From the NCBI RefSeq assembly GCF_946482605.1, contig NZ_CAMLSE010000006.1, positions 62,001 to 126,000 on the forward strand: DNA of 64,000 nucleotides, given 5' to 3'. Source of the DNA: an uncultured Dyadobacter sp. (lineage in GTDB: Bacteria > Bacteroidota > Bacteroidia > Cytophagales > Spirosomataceae). The translations under genes were made by a program, and so were the position numbers. The notes beneath the pieces are model-generated. The model worked only from the letters and a program-made list of their open reading frames with translations, had not been told where the DNA came from and made no database searches. How positions within the stretch are numbered: the stretch's first letter is position 1; each line of letters starts with the position of its first letter. Shown here piece by piece: positions 45,630-55,061 of this stretch.

Positions 45630-45774
45630 CGGTGATCGGGTTTAGTGCAGCCGGTGCAGCCCGGACGGGCGGCGGACGTTGGCATGAATGTATGCACAAA
45701 ATAGCGATTTGATGGCTTTCAGCAGCGGTTCGTTGGTCTCCGGATGCTGTATGACAATTAAAAAGTCATTTTTG

Positions 45775-45805
45775 TTTGCGACTCGCGAACGAGAAACTAC
45801 TTTTG
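45775..45805 (+). promoter_or_regulatory. Bacteroidota-type promoter for the epimerase gene
   Basis: TTTG (45775-45778), 19-bp spacer, TACTTTTG (45798-45805): a full match to the TTTG/TAnnTTTG consensus. Transcription should start near 45812, about 85 nt before the ATG at 45896, which argues against the longer in-frame starts further upstream. Confidence 0.7.
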
Positions 45806-45895
45806 AGCTATGGTAACACACAATTGATACAATGCCTGGGATGTGTTCTCATGCGTACCCCTGCCGGCATGTATCAAGAAAAAAACCGCTTAGCA

Positions 45896-46906
45896 ATGAA
45901 AGTTTTAGTAACAGGAAGTGCAGGATTCATCGGGTTTCACACGGTCAACAAATTACTGGAAGAGGGTTTCGATGTAGTTGGTCTCGATAACATCAACGAC
46001 TATTATTCGCCTCAACTCAAGTACGCCCGCCTGAAAGAAGCAGGCATACATCAGGACGATGTCAAATGGTATAAACTTGCCGAAAGCAAACTGAATCCCA
46101 GGTATCAGTTTGTAAGAATGAACCTGGAAGATAAGCAGCAGCTTTTCAGCCTCTTTCAGACCGAGAAGTTTGACTACGTGATCAATCTTGCCGCACAGGC
46201 CGGCGTCAGGTACTCGATTGAAAATCCGGACGTTTACGTGCAATCCAACATCGTGGGCTTTCATTATATCCTGGAAGCCTGTCGCTATTTCCCGGTGAAG
46301 CACCTGGTTCATGCCTCTTCTTCTTCGGTTTATGGTGCTAATGCAAAAATCCCTTTTTCAGAAGACGACAAAGTCGATTCACCTGTGAGCTTATATGCGG
46401 CCACCAAAAAGAGTAACGAGTTAATGGCACACGCTTACAGCGAGCTTTACAAAATTCCCATTACCTGTCTGCGTTTTTTTACCGTTTACGGCCCGTGGGG
46501 ACGTCCGGATATGGCCCCGATGCTCTTTGCCAGCGCAATATCCGACAGCCGGCCTATCCAGGTTTTCAATAACGGGAACATGGAGCGGGACTTTACCTAC
46601 GTGGGAGATATAGTCAACGGGGTTGTGAGTACAGCCAAGACTGATTTCGCAGCAGGCAGCCACTACCGCATATTCAACATTGGAAACGGCTCGCCGGTGA
46701 ATTTGATGGAGTTCATTGAAACCCTTGAAAAAGGTTTGGGAAAACCCGCATTAAAAAGCTTTATGCCTATGCAGGCAGGCGATGTACCCCGGACATGGGC
46801 CGATCAGTCACAATTGGAGGCAGCCACGGGATACAAACCCGCCAGCACCCTGGCCGAGGGTTTGGCAAAATTCTCTGCATGGTTTTCAAATTATTTCAAA
46901 AGTTAG
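45896..46906 (+). CDS. NAD-dependent epimerase, UDP-glucuronate 4-epimerase-like
   Basis: 336 residues from the ATG at 45896 (MKVLVTGSAGFIGFHTVNKL), where the Rossmann fold begins. Motif GSAGFIG (7-13), DNINDYYSPQLKYARL, the catalytic SSSSVYG and Tyr-x3-Lys in LYAATKKSN, and RFFTVYGPWGRPDMAP are characteristic of UDP-glucuronate 4-epimerases, which make UDP-galacturonate for surface polysaccharide. It stands alone with its own promoter and does not look like part of the catabolic cluster. Confidence 0.9.
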   Translation: MKVLVTGSAGFIGFHTVNKLLEEGFDVVGLDNINDYYSPQLKYARLKEAGIHQDDVKWYKLAESKLNPRYQFVRMNLEDKQQLFSLFQTEKFDYVINLAAQAGVRYSIENPDVYVQSNIVGFHYILEACRYFPVKHLVHASSSSVYGANAKIPFSEDDKVDSPVSLYAATKKSNELMAHAYSELYKIPITCLRFFTVYGPWGRPDMAPMLFASAISDSRPIQVFNNGNMERDFTYVGDIVNGVVSTAKTDFAAGSHYRIFNIGNGSPVNLMEFIETLEKGLGKPALKSFMPMQAGDVPRTWADQSQLEAATGYKPASTLAEGLAKFSAWFSNYFKS

Positions 46907-46976
46907 GGCATTTCGCGTCAACTGATTCGCATTCAGCGGTGAAGAGGCTGAGAAATATGGTTTTAGGGTCCAGTCA

Positions 46977-47741
46977 TCAGCGTGTTCTGACCACATTCAA
47001 CCTTTTGAGCAGCGGAGTCCGTGAGCCTTCCGGCAATGTGATTTCCTGCTTTCCGATCCGGATACGGTCACTTTCGATCAGATCGATACAGTTAAGATTG
47101 ACGGTCAGTGAGCGCGACACCCGATGGAAGTGCCAGGGAAGCTGCTCTACAATGTTGCCCATGTGGGTCCAGATCTGGATGTGTTGATAGGCTGCCGGGG
47201 CAGGGTGTAGTCGCTGAAATCCCTCCTGGGTCAAATAGATCCGGGAGTGCGATCGCTCGGCTTGAATGTAGGCGATTTCGTCTGTTTTCAACCTGATCAG
47301 GCCCGAAGTACTCGGCAAGTGAATGCTCTCCAATGCACTGCGCGAACCGGGGAACGTGTACAGGCCGTCGTCAAGATTGTGAGCGACGATCTTCACCTGG
47401 CTGATGACATCGCGCATGTTGAGCGGTTTGGACAGAAAGGCAATGGGGTAGGTTTTTTGACTCAATTCAAAAATTTCAGGCGATGATTCCCCGGAAATGT
47501 AAATAACAGCCACAGAGTATTTCCTGACCATCTCCCGCGCAATGATGATGCCATTTTCCGGCCCCGGTAAATGGATATCGACCAATGCGATGGGAATGTG
47601 TTGTTTTTTGAGCAGATCCAATGCAGCCTGCCCGGTCTCCACGATCCCTGCCACCGTGAAGCCTTCGAGCAGCAGGTGCTGCCGCAGCCGCTCGGCCAGC
47701 AGGGCGTCGTCTTCAATAATGAGTATGTTAGTCGAGGACAT
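46977..47741 (-). CDS. LytTR-type response regulator
   Basis: 254 residues. Receiver domain 1-125: acidic pocket IIEDD (8-12), phospho-acceptor Asp55 (LVDIHLPG), Lys in FLSKPLNMR. LytTR DNA-binding domain about 150-250 (LKTDEIAYIQAERSHSRIYL, HFHRVSRSLTVNLNCIDLIE). Its start lies inside the end of the histidine kinase gene (14-bp overlap), so the two are translated together and form a cognate pair. Confidence 0.92.
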   Translation of the reverse strand: MSSTNILIIEDDALLAERLRQHLLLEGFTVAGIVETGQAALDLLKKQHIPIALVDIHLPGPENGIIIAREMVRKYSVAVIYISGESSPEIFELSQKTYPIAFLSKPLNMRDVISQVKIVAHNLDDGLYTFPGSRSALESIHLPSTSGLIRLKTDEIAYIQAERSHSRIYLTQEGFQRLHPAPAAYQHIQIWTHMGNIVEQLPWHFHRVSRSLTVNLNCIDLIESDRIRIGKQEITLPEGSRTPLLKRLNVVRTR

Positions 47742-49515
47742 CGGTAGTAAGTTTAGGTCCGTGTGACTGTGCGTAACGCGACCGGTGAGATATGGCGAAC
47801 TTCATACTAAAATGACTTCCCCTGGTAACCGGTATAAAAGCTGTCTGTGCTTTCAGGTTTTTTGCCAGCAGGCCAATGACCTGCATTCCGAAGGTTTCGT
47901 AGGGAAGCTTTGGCTTGAAACCCGGCCCATTGTCGGCCAGATCAACCTGAAGATACCCGTCGGCAACATCGATGTCGATTCGCAATGATGGCTCGCGGGT
48001 CACCGGGAATGCATACTTGCAGGCATTGGTGATCAGCTCATGTACGATGAGCCCGAGTGGAATAGCCTGATCGACAAAGAGCAGTATCTGGTCGACGTTG
48101 ATATCCAGTCTCACGTTTGGAAGCTCGCGGGAGGTTAGTATTTCTTCCACCAATTCATTTATAAAAGCGTCAAGCTCAATAGCATCCAGGTGCTCGTGGG
48201 TATACAGTCGTCTGTGGATTAATGCAATGGTTTCAACCCTTGACAAGCTTTCCTCGATCATGCTGATCGCGAGGGGATCGGTTAGTTTCAGCAGCCTGAG
48301 CCCCATCAGATCCGAGACGGATTGCAGGTTGTTTTTGATGCGATGGCTCTGCTCTTTTACCAAAGCACTGTTCTGCTCACTGAGCGCCTGGTATTTTTTG
48401 TATAATCTGTGAAAAAGGACTCCGGCCAGCAATGCTGCGCAGGTTATGCCCAGAAGGACACGGAGCAGGGTTTGCTGGTCGGCCTGCGTTTGCTTTGCCA
48501 TAGCCAGCTCTTTGCTGGAGAGGGCCATTTTAAGCTCTTTGGTTTCGTTGTCATGAAGTGCGTTCATGCCCGCCAGCGCGGTTTCCCTGTAATGGTCCCG
48601 CTCCAGGAGCGTAAGGCTGTCATACTTCTGCTGATGGAAAAATGCGGCTTTCCAATTCTGCTTTGCCTGATAATACCGTGACAATTCCAGATCTAATGAG
48701 GCCAGCTGCCCAACAGTAGGCATTTGGGTGAGCGTTCGGGCGAGTGCCGAGGCGCTATCCATTTGAATTTTAGCCAGCGAAAGCAGCTTGTGATTCAGCA
48801 ACACCTTTGCCAGCTCTACACGGGCTGCTATGAGGTTGGCGTCGCGTTGATCGGAGCGGTAGATAGCAAAACTTCGTTGATATTCGGCTATGCCTTGTTG
48901 CATTTGGCCTTTGTGAAATGCCAGGTTGCCGATAAATTGATGGGTGAGGGCCTGGTCGACGTAGAGTTTCCGCTTTTTGGCGATCGCCAGCGAAGCGCGG
49001 TGATATTTTTCCGAGCTGTCAGCAGAGGCTTTGAATTCCTTTTGTTCGGGAAGCTGCCCGGTAATGCCGAGGGCGATATCGTGCAGGGAGGCGGCACAAC
49101 GGTAGGCAAGCATTCGCCCCAGTTCGGAACCGTCCAGGCGATGGTGCCGCTCTGCAATAACCAGATAATCGAACTGCTTCCGGATGTTTCCCATATACAA
49201 TTCGCATTCGGCAAGTCTGGCGTAGACTTTACCCAGGTCGAGGTGAGGTTGATAGGGTTCACGCATTCGCGCAGAGCGAAGAAGCCATTGCTCGGCTTCT
49301 GCCAGGTTGTTGATACCGATGTAACGCTTGCCCATCCGGTAGCACATCTCGGCAATTTCGAGCGTGTCACCCGTCTTTAGCGCTTTTAGGTAGTCTTCCC
49401 GCGTTTCAAGCAGTCGCTGATAGGGGGATAGGATCTCTCGCTGGGCGAAGCTGACTGTGAATCCAGAGGCGAATACGATGCCCAGAAGAAAACTGAAAAT
49501 GCGGAAACTTTTCAT
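47728..49515 (-). CDS. TPR-containing sensor histidine kinase (HisKA_2 type)
   Basis: 595 residues from the ATG at 49515, which gives a signal peptide (MKSFRIFSFLLGIVFASGFT). Residues about 30-345 are tetratricopeptide-like helices, presumably periplasmic. One membrane helix lies at about 351-369, then the HisKA_2 dimerisation domain with His391 (EQSHRIKNNLQSVSDLMGLR), and HATPase_c with Asn497 (HELITNACKYAFP) and Asp528 (DLADNGPGF). HisKA_2 kinases usually pair with other output domains, while here the partner is LytTR. The signal is unknown. Confidence 0.9.
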   Translation of the reverse strand: MKSFRIFSFLLGIVFASGFTVSFAQREILSPYQRLLETREDYLKALKTGDTLEIAEMCYRMGKRYIGINNLAEAEQWLLRSARMREPYQPHLDLGKVYARLAECELYMGNIRKQFDYLVIAERHHRLDGSELGRMLAYRCAASLHDIALGITGQLPEQKEFKASADSSEKYHRASLAIAKKRKLYVDQALTHQFIGNLAFHKGQMQQGIAEYQRSFAIYRSDQRDANLIAARVELAKVLLNHKLLSLAKIQMDSASALARTLTQMPTVGQLASLDLELSRYYQAKQNWKAAFFHQQKYDSLTLLERDHYRETALAGMNALHDNETKELKMALSSKELAMAKQTQADQQTLLRVLLGITCAALLAGVLFHRLYKKYQALSEQNSALVKEQSHRIKNNLQSVSDLMGLRLLKLTDPLAISMIEESLSRVETIALIHRRLYTHEHLDAIELDAFINELVEEILTSRELPNVRLDINVDQILLFVDQAIPLGLIVHELITNACKYAFPVTREPSLRIDIDVADGYLQVDLADNGPGFKPKLPYETFGMQVIGLLAKNLKAQTAFIPVTRGSHFSMKFAISHRSRYAQSHGPKLTTDVLD

Positions 49516-49848
49516 GCGGATCAGAGGGGGCGAAGCAGGAACAGAGCAAGTAAATTTAGACAAACGGATCAGTAATGCACACAATTTCAGCAAGAAAACT
49601 CTCGGTTACAGACTGGTTTGTAAAAAGCGGTGTTTCGCAGTAAGAAAAGCTGGTTTGGGAACATACCATGCGCTTTGGAAAAACAAATCCCGTAAAGCGA
49701 TCGGGAGCAGACCGACCATTGTCCCGCCCACAGGGCTTGTTTGACAGATCGGCGGCCCGGGACGAAAAAAATGGCATTTGGGAAGTTTCCTGAATCTGGT
49801 AGTGGTTGAAATCATTCCTTTGATACCAAATTTTAAAGCCATTCTCTC
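49516..49848. other. Divergent intergenic region
   Basis: Lies between the histidine kinase gene (minus) and the type IX-secreted protein gene (plus) and must hold both promoters. I find no full TTTG/TAnnTTTG pair, hairpin or small gene in it. Confidence 0.4.
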
Positions 49849-51651
49849 ATGCGTAAAACTTTTACCGTACTTTTTCTTCTGATCACCTGTGCTGCATGGT
49901 CTCAGGGTGTCGCCATCAGTCAGAGCAATCTCAGTAACTGTTCCTGCAACGGCCTTTACGATCTGGTCGGCACCGACGCCACCGGCCGGAATATCTATGA
50001 GCGGGCCACCACCGAGATTCCGTACGTCAACAAAATACGGATCATTTTTAATGCCGGTGAAAACCGGTGGCGGATTGAACTGCAAATTATTTATGGCGGT
50101 TGGGTTTCCGCCGGCACCAACACTAATCTGACGACGCCCGCTCCTCCCGCGACGGGGTGGGTGCCCAATGAGTATTACAACTCGACCGTGCCTACCACCA
50201 CCGTGATATACGAGCCCGCTACTAAAACTGCGTCTTGCGATGGCTGCAACTGGAGCGAGTCTACATCCTGGGTACCGGCCGGAGGACCTCCGCGTCCTTA
50301 TGATCACGCCATTATCGATGGTGATGTGATCCTGGATACCGATAGGACCGTTAATAATCTCACGATCAATCCTGGTGGCTTACTCACGCAGTCTTCCGAT
50401 CGTACGCTGGATGTGTATGGTGATCTGGCATTGAACGGTCAGCTCGATGTCTTTCGGTTGCTTTTGAGAAAGGGAACATCCTTAAACGGGACGGGTTTGA
50501 AAGTTAAACAGCTCAGGGCACTTGGGACACAGCGGGTTGTACTGACCGGCGACGTCTCGGTCTATGACGAGGCCGATCCCGGAAACGGGCAGTACTCGGT
50601 CACCGGACTTTTCAAGCTCGGAAACTATAATCTGACGACTTTCGGCGGCCCGACCGACACCGGTGTGGAAAAAAGCAATGTAAATGCGCAAACCGACGGC
50701 AGCGGCAGGATCAGGTATTATTTCAACGCTGGGGATACCTATTCGCGTGGTTTTAACTTCGATGGTTACTCGCTAATTGTCAGTGGCGTTGGAAACAATG
50801 GTTCTGACAAGCCCTATCTGCTCTCTGCGAAGGCTAGCCCGACGTTCACTCATCCGCTTCCAAGCGACATCCATGCTATTCCCTGCCAGTGGGACATCTC
50901 CGCAGAACTAATCGACAAGACCCTTGAGCACTACTTTAATATCATCTTCCAGTGGCCTCTGAGTGCCACCCCTGTGGATTTTATCAAATCTAATGCTTAC
51001 GTCAAAAGGTGGAACGGGGTTGACTGGGAAAACAAAGCGGGTCCTGTCGATGTAAGCTCCGGGGCAGCTTATGTGAGCAACATTACGGATTTTTCATCCT
51101 GGGCCATTTTTGATTCCGAGGTCGTTTTGCCGGTCCGTATGGTCAGTTTCGCTGCCAGGGCTGAACAAAACACGGCGAATCTGGAATGGGTCACGAGTGA
51201 AGAAATCAATAGCGACCATTTCGAGGTGGAGCATAGTTTTCAGGGACAAAACTGGGTAAAGGTGGGCCAGGTCGCAGCGCGTGGCGAGAGCCAGGTCCGC
51301 GCGCACTATACATACGCACATTCGCTCAATGATCCGGGCATTCATTATTTCCGGATCAAGTCGGTCGACCGTGATGACAGCTTTGCGTATAGCGTTATCC
51401 GGTCTGTTCGAATCGGAACCTTACCGATATCCTACCTATATCCCAATCCGGTAGCCGACCGGTTGCGGGTCGGGGGGAACGGGGACATACGAAACGCGGT
51501 CCTGATCAATAGTTCGGGATCATCTCTTGGTGAATTCAAGGCCGATGCCGGCCGGGCTTTTGATGTCGGAAAGCTGATCCCCGGATGGTATGTACTCCAA
51601 TTCGAGGATGAGAAAGGATTCACGCAGAAACTGCCATTCATGAAGCGCTAG
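49849..51651 (+). CDS. Type IX-secreted protein with C-terminal sorting domain
   Basis: 600 residues. A signal peptide (1-19, ending CAAWSQG) precedes a region of parallel short strands (DHAIIDGDVILDTDRTVNNL, ILTQSSDRTLDVYGDLALNG-type repeats), which suggests a beta-solenoid at about 145-270. A fibronectin-like domain (VRMVSFAARAEQNTANLEWV, YFRIKSVDRDD) follows, and then a type A sorting domain that starts YLYPNPVADRLRVGG and ends GWYVLQFEDEKGFTQK. It is expected on the surface or released by the type IX system. No enzyme motif is seen; adhesion or matrix function is possible. Confidence 0.82.
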   Translation: MRKTFTVLFLLITCAAWSQGVAISQSNLSNCSCNGLYDLVGTDATGRNIYERATTEIPYVNKIRIIFNAGENRWRIELQIIYGGWVSAGTNTNLTTPAPPATGWVPNEYYNSTVPTTTVIYEPATKTASCDGCNWSESTSWVPAGGPPRPYDHAIIDGDVILDTDRTVNNLTINPGGLLTQSSDRTLDVYGDLALNGQLDVFRLLLRKGTSLNGTGLKVKQLRALGTQRVVLTGDVSVYDEADPGNGQYSVTGLFKLGNYNLTTFGGPTDTGVEKSNVNAQTDGSGRIRYYFNAGDTYSRGFNFDGYSLIVSGVGNNGSDKPYLLSAKASPTFTHPLPSDIHAIPCQWDISAELIDKTLEHYFNIIFQWPLSATPVDFIKSNAYVKRWNGVDWENKAGPVDVSSGAAYVSNITDFSSWAIFDSEVVLPVRMVSFAARAEQNTANLEWVTSEEINSDHFEVEHSFQGQNWVKVGQVAARGESQVRAHYTYAHSLNDPGIHYFRIKSVDRDDSFAYSVIRSVRIGTLPISYLYPNPVADRLRVGGNGDIRNAVLINSSGSSLGEFKADAGRAFDVGKLIPGWYVLQFEDEKGFTQKLPFMKR

Positions 51652-52056
51652 CAATGGTTGTGCGCTTTGCTGGACTTCAACCACTCAACGTTAACAGCCT
51701 CCTTTATCTGAGGCCGGCCGGAAACTCTGCATGGTATGTGCTGAGGCCCGGGCGGCCTCCGTTTTTTTGTTGCCCGTGATGCGTTTCAGTTTGGTCTGAC
51801 TGCTTTTTTGGAATCTGCCTGTGCGCCGGGCCCCCCGGCAGTATGCGTTGCTGCAGGAACCGTTAAATAAGAATATGAATTATTTTCAACCAGGGAAATT
51901 TTTTCTGGTGAACATAAGGGTTTGCGTCAGAGTTGGTTGAGGGAATTAACTCATTATGGCCCGTGGACAGCCGGCTGGCCCACATTGCAAGAATTGGCGT
52001 ATAATTTTAGATTCGTATTTGAACGTTATTTTTATTAATCATCCTACCCTCTATTA
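51652..52056. other. Gene-free stretch with a terminator
   Basis: Holds the terminator at 51743-51768 and then about 290 bp with no open frame of note. An AT-rich TAATTTTA at 52002, 55 bp before the next ATG, is a weak -7 candidate. Confidence 0.4.
51743..51768 (+). terminator. Rho-independent terminator
   Basis: 6-bp GC stem (GAGGCC 51743-51748 with GGCCTC 51754-51759), 5-nt loop, then CCGTTTTTTT. It ends the transcript of the type IX-secreted protein. Confidence 0.8.
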
Positions 52057-52389
52057 ATGCAACAATCAAACATTTTTGCCTACGTTGAACTTTCCAAATT
52101 CGCCGAAGGCTTAACGCTCAACGTCGACCGGTGCCGGTCTGATCTTTTGGCTTTACATGCTTTCTTTAAGATCATTCCTTCCAAGATGTTTTCTCAGGAC
52201 CTGGCTGCCGAATGGGAGGCGATCTGCCAAAGAGTTTCCCGCTCCGGGCCGGCGGTCGATGACCAGGGACGCATTACGAACAACGATATCAGAAATACCA
52301 TCACGCAGATGGAAACGGAGGAGTGCTTTGAAATCGTCAAACAGATTTACAGTCTGAAACAAAAGGTTGCAGCGGAATTTAACTCGTGA
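52057..52389 (+). CDS. Small protein of unknown function
   Basis: 110 residues, no signal peptide, no membrane segment. Largely helical by composition (LALHAFFKIIPSKMFSQDLA, RNTITQMETEECFEIVKQIY). I recognise no family. It is bounded by terminators on both sides, so it forms a single-gene unit. Reasons to accept it are the codon pattern, the ATG after an AT-rich leader, and the strong terminator 95 bp after its stop. Confidence 0.5.
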   Translation: MQQSNIFAYVELSKFAEGLTLNVDRCRSDLLALHAFFKIIPSKMFSQDLAAEWEAICQRVSRSGPAVDDQGRITNNDIRNTITQMETEECFEIVKQIYSLKQKVAAEFNS

Positions 52390-52483
52390 TCACAAGGCCC
52401 GGGAAAGGAAAGCCGGGCTGCAATGCCGGTAGATGCCTCCGGCGTAATAGATAAGACGGCTCCCTGCCGGGTTTCAGGCAGCG

Positions 52484-52524
52484 CTGACAATCAAAAAGCC
52501 CCGTCGGGGCTTTTTGATTGTCAG
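52484..52524. terminator. Strong bidirectional terminator
   Basis: Perfect 19-bp stem (52484-52502 with 52506-52524) and 3-nt loop. The stem carries AAAAAGCCCC on one arm and GGGGCTTTTT on the other, so it terminates in either direction. It sits between the small 110-residue protein gene and the convergent cytochrome gene. Confidence 0.9.
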
Positions 52525-52570
52525 GCGGATATCAAGGCAAACGCCGTGACTATGTAACAGGCAGGCGAGC

Positions 52571-53545
52571 TCAATTAGGTCTGAACTTGACTACCTTGTT
52601 ATTAAGCGGCGGCACGGTCTGCAGGTAAGCAAAGATCGCTTTCAGGTCGGTTTCTTTCATGCCGGCATACATCATCCAGGGCATAGCCGTGTTCATTTCT
52701 TTTGGTCCTACCTTGTGTGGCTTGTACGATGAATCCGCGTAGGTTTTAAATCTTTTTACAAAGGCGTCTTCGGTCCATGACCCGATACCGGTAGTCTTGT
52801 CGGGACTAATGTTAGCCGAAGTCAGTATGCCGTTGGGCATGATGAACTCCATCCCGCCGCCGTATTCGGTTCCGGGAACCCTGGTGCCTTTTTCACGCTT
52901 GCTGTGGCATTCCACGCAGCCGGCCGCAGTGGCCATGTAGCGGCCATAATTCACCTGGTCGGTTTCGGCAGGCCTTGTGGTGAGATTGGATTTGGTAGGC
53001 ATGGTGTTGATCAGGATGTTGACAGGGAAATCTGCTTCGGCGGGCGCGACATCGTGCTCGACGGGAGCGAGTGTGCGTACGTAGGCGATAATGCTGTAAA
53101 TGTCCTCCTGGTCAAGCTGGCCGTAGTTCAGGTAGGGCATGATGGGAAACAATGCATGGCCGTCGCGGCTCTGGCCGGTTGTGATAGCCCTGAAAACTTC
53201 GCCGTCTGTCCATTTGCCAATGCCGTAGGGAGTGATATTACGCGCATAAAACACGCCGGGGAAGCCCAGGTCGCGGCTGAAAATCTCACCGCCACCGCCG
53301 AAATTGCCTGGTGCCAGCGGTGCAGAGAACAGGGTCCAGTCGCGGGAACTATGGCAATCCATACAAACCGTGACATGATTGGCCAGGTACTCGCCCCGCT
53401 CGATTCGGGCAGGCGTTCTTTCAACAGAGATAACCGGGGGCTCGCCAACGTTGGGCAGAGCAGTCTTGATGTACGTAGCAGCGGCCGCGGCAAACAGGAT
53501 GATTGCCAGCAGCACGAAGCCGAGGATTTTGAAGAGCTTCTTCAT
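52571..53545 (-). CDS. Dihaem cytochrome c
   Basis: 324 residues from the ATG at 53545, which begins with a membrane anchor (LFKILGFVLLAIILFAAAAA). Two haem sites: Cys61-Met-Asp-Cys64-His65 and Cys210-Val-Glu-Cys213-His214. Each is followed by a GIGxWT element (YGIGKWTDGEVFRAI; TGIGSWTEDAFVKRF) and a Met-bearing loop (FPIMPYL; MPWMMYAG) for the axial ligand. It resembles the cytochrome subunit of alcohol/gluconate dehydrogenases. No partner dehydrogenase lies beside it; it could serve as an acceptor for periplasmic dehydrogenases elsewhere. Confidence 0.9.
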   Translation of the reverse strand: MKKLFKILGFVLLAIILFAAAAATYIKTALPNVGEPPVISVERTPARIERGEYLANHVTVCMDCHSSRDWTLFSAPLAPGNFGGGGEIFSRDLGFPGVFYARNITPYGIGKWTDGEVFRAITTGQSRDGHALFPIMPYLNYGQLDQEDIYSIIAYVRTLAPVEHDVAPAEADFPVNILINTMPTKSNLTTRPAETDQVNYGRYMATAAGCVECHSKREKGTRVPGTEYGGGMEFIMPNGILTSANISPDKTTGIGSWTEDAFVKRFKTYADSSYKPHKVGPKEMNTAMPWMMYAGMKETDLKAIFAYLQTVPPLNNKVVKFRPN

Positions 53546-53707
53546 AATAGAGGAGTACAGAAAGGTGAATGTGAGTTTTTTGGGAAAATTTACGATAAAT
53601 CGGGGAGGGCTCAAAGCAATAGTTATTAAGCGAAAGTTCGGCGCTTGCAACCTTTAGATGCAACAATGTGTCTAAGCTAGCAATCTGTACATCCTGACTA
53701 TACCGCT

Positions 53708-54247
53708 ATGAAGAGAACATTACTGCTGACTTGCGTGACATTGCTGCTGATTTCGTGCTATTACCGCGATTCGGAGCCCTTCGTAGGTAATGTCAAATTC
53801 GACGGAACCGGTTACCGTCCTGTCTACAAAAACCCGGAAGATGTAGCCAAAGTTGAAATGGGGGCAGCACGATCTTTAAAGGAGCCCGGGAAGATCTACA
53901 CATTTGGCCGGTATTTGTATATCAATGAGTTGGGTAAGGGAATTCACATTGTGGATAATCAGGATCCCAAAAAGCCTGAGAATCTTTCATTCATTTCCAT
54001 TGTCGGTAATTATGATATCGCGGTCAAGGAAAACTGGCTGTATGCGGATAATCTGTCTAACCTGCTGGTGATCGACATTACTAATCCAACTCAGCCCAAG
54101 GTTACGAAAACCATTCCCAACGCCATTCCGGTCCATAACTATCCACCTCTCCAGGGCATTTATTTTGAATGCGCCGACAGTAAGAAGGGCGTCGTGGTGG
54201 ACTGGGAAAAGGTTGAGATGGACAAACAACCCAAATGCTACCGTTGA
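53708..54247 (+). CDS. LVIVD-repeat lipoprotein
   Basis: 179 residues with lipobox LISC (Cys17). It contains LVIVD-type propeller repeats (KGIHIVDNQDPKKPENLSFI, NLLVIDITNPTQPKVTKTIP) but only two or so, so it is short for a full propeller. It is the first of three genes in a row ending with an outer-membrane-like protein. Function unknown; a surface-exposed partner is likely. Confidence 0.8.
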   Translation: MKRTLLLTCVTLLLISCYYRDSEPFVGNVKFDGTGYRPVYKNPEDVAKVEMGAARSLKEPGKIYTFGRYLYINELGKGIHIVDNQDPKKPENLSFISIVGNYDIAVKENWLYADNLSNLLVIDITNPTQPKVTKTIPNAIPVHNYPPLQGIYFECADSKKGVVVDWEKVEMDKQPKCYR

Positions 54248-54290
54248 TGCCGGAAGTAACCCCATTATTTGACAATCAACTTATCCTGTC

Positions 54291-55061
54291 ATGAAAAAGA
54301 TAATTCCCCTGTTATTTCTCGGGCTGGCTGCCATAGGCTTGTTGCTGATCCTCAACGCATGTGATGGCGGCAATGACGGCGATCCTTCAGTGAACCCGCA
54401 AACCGGGTCAGGCGGGTCGATGGCGCGTTTTGCGATCACCGGAAACACATTGTATATCGTTTCAAGGGAATCCCTCGAAGTTTACGATATCAAGGACGCA
54501 GGCAGCCCGGTCAAAGCGACAAAGAAAGACCTCGGTGTAGGCATTGAGACCATCTTTCCTTACCAGCAGAACCTGTTCATTGGTGCTAATGACGGGATGT
54601 ACATTTACAACAACAGCACTCCCAATGACCCCGTCTTCCTGTCCAAGTTCACGCATGTGCTTTCCTGCGATCCGGTGGTGGTGCAGGGGAAATATGCCTA
54701 TGTGACGCTGCGGGCGGGAGTCAGTTGCCGGCCGGGCGGCTCGTTCAGTTCGCTGGATGTAGTCGACATCAGCGATCTGACAAGGCCGACCCAGGTCAAC
54801 AGCCAGCGGCTGGACTCTCCTTACGGGCTCGGGGTTTCGGGCAATAAACTCTTTGTCTGCGAGGGCGATAAGGGTTTCCGTGTGATGGACATTACAGATC
54901 CCAAGGTGCCTTTGTTTAAGCATTTTTACCAGGATATTCCATCCTACGATGTGATCGTTCGTAACAATCATCTCATTATCACAGGCAAAAAAGGGCTGTT
55001 CCAATACAAGTTCGACGAATCGGACAGCATTGAATACCTAAGCCAGATTCCGGTTCTATGA
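54291..55061 (+). CDS. LVIVD-repeat lipoprotein, longer paralogue
   Basis: 256 residues, lipobox LNAC (Cys24). Several LVIVD-like repeats are seen: ESLEVYDIKDAGSPVKATKK, NDGMYIYNNSTPNDPVFLSK, SSLDVVDISDLTRPTQVNSQ, KGFRVMDITDPKVPLFKHFY. It lies 43 bp after the shorter paralogue, and its stop overlaps the start of the next gene (ATGA), showing coupled translation. Probably a propeller on the outer-membrane surface. Confidence 0.83.
   Translation: MKKIIPLLFLGLAAIGLLLILNACDGGNDGDPSVNPQTGSGGSMARFAITGNTLYIVSRESLEVYDIKDAGSPVKATKKDLGVGIETIFPYQQNLFIGANDGMYIYNNSTPNDPVFLSKFTHVLSCDPVVVQGKYAYVTLRAGVSCRPGGSFSSLDVVDISDLTRPTQVNSQRLDSPYGLGVSGNKLFVCEGDKGFRVMDITDPKVPLFKHFYQDIPSYDVIVRNNHLIITGKKGLFQYKFDESDSIEYLSQIPVL

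Noticed and set aside
45797..45804. AAAAGTAG on the minus strand before the BNR_4 gene as another AraC box
   Set aside because: The partner position 21 bp away reads only 5 of 7 bases, and the same bases are explained by the plus-strand -7 box TACTTTTG of the epimerase gene.
49606..50307. 233-codon minus-strand frame across the start of the type IX-secreted protein gene
   Set aside because: Overlaps a supported gene with a signal peptide; the translation is compositionally biased and has no domain.
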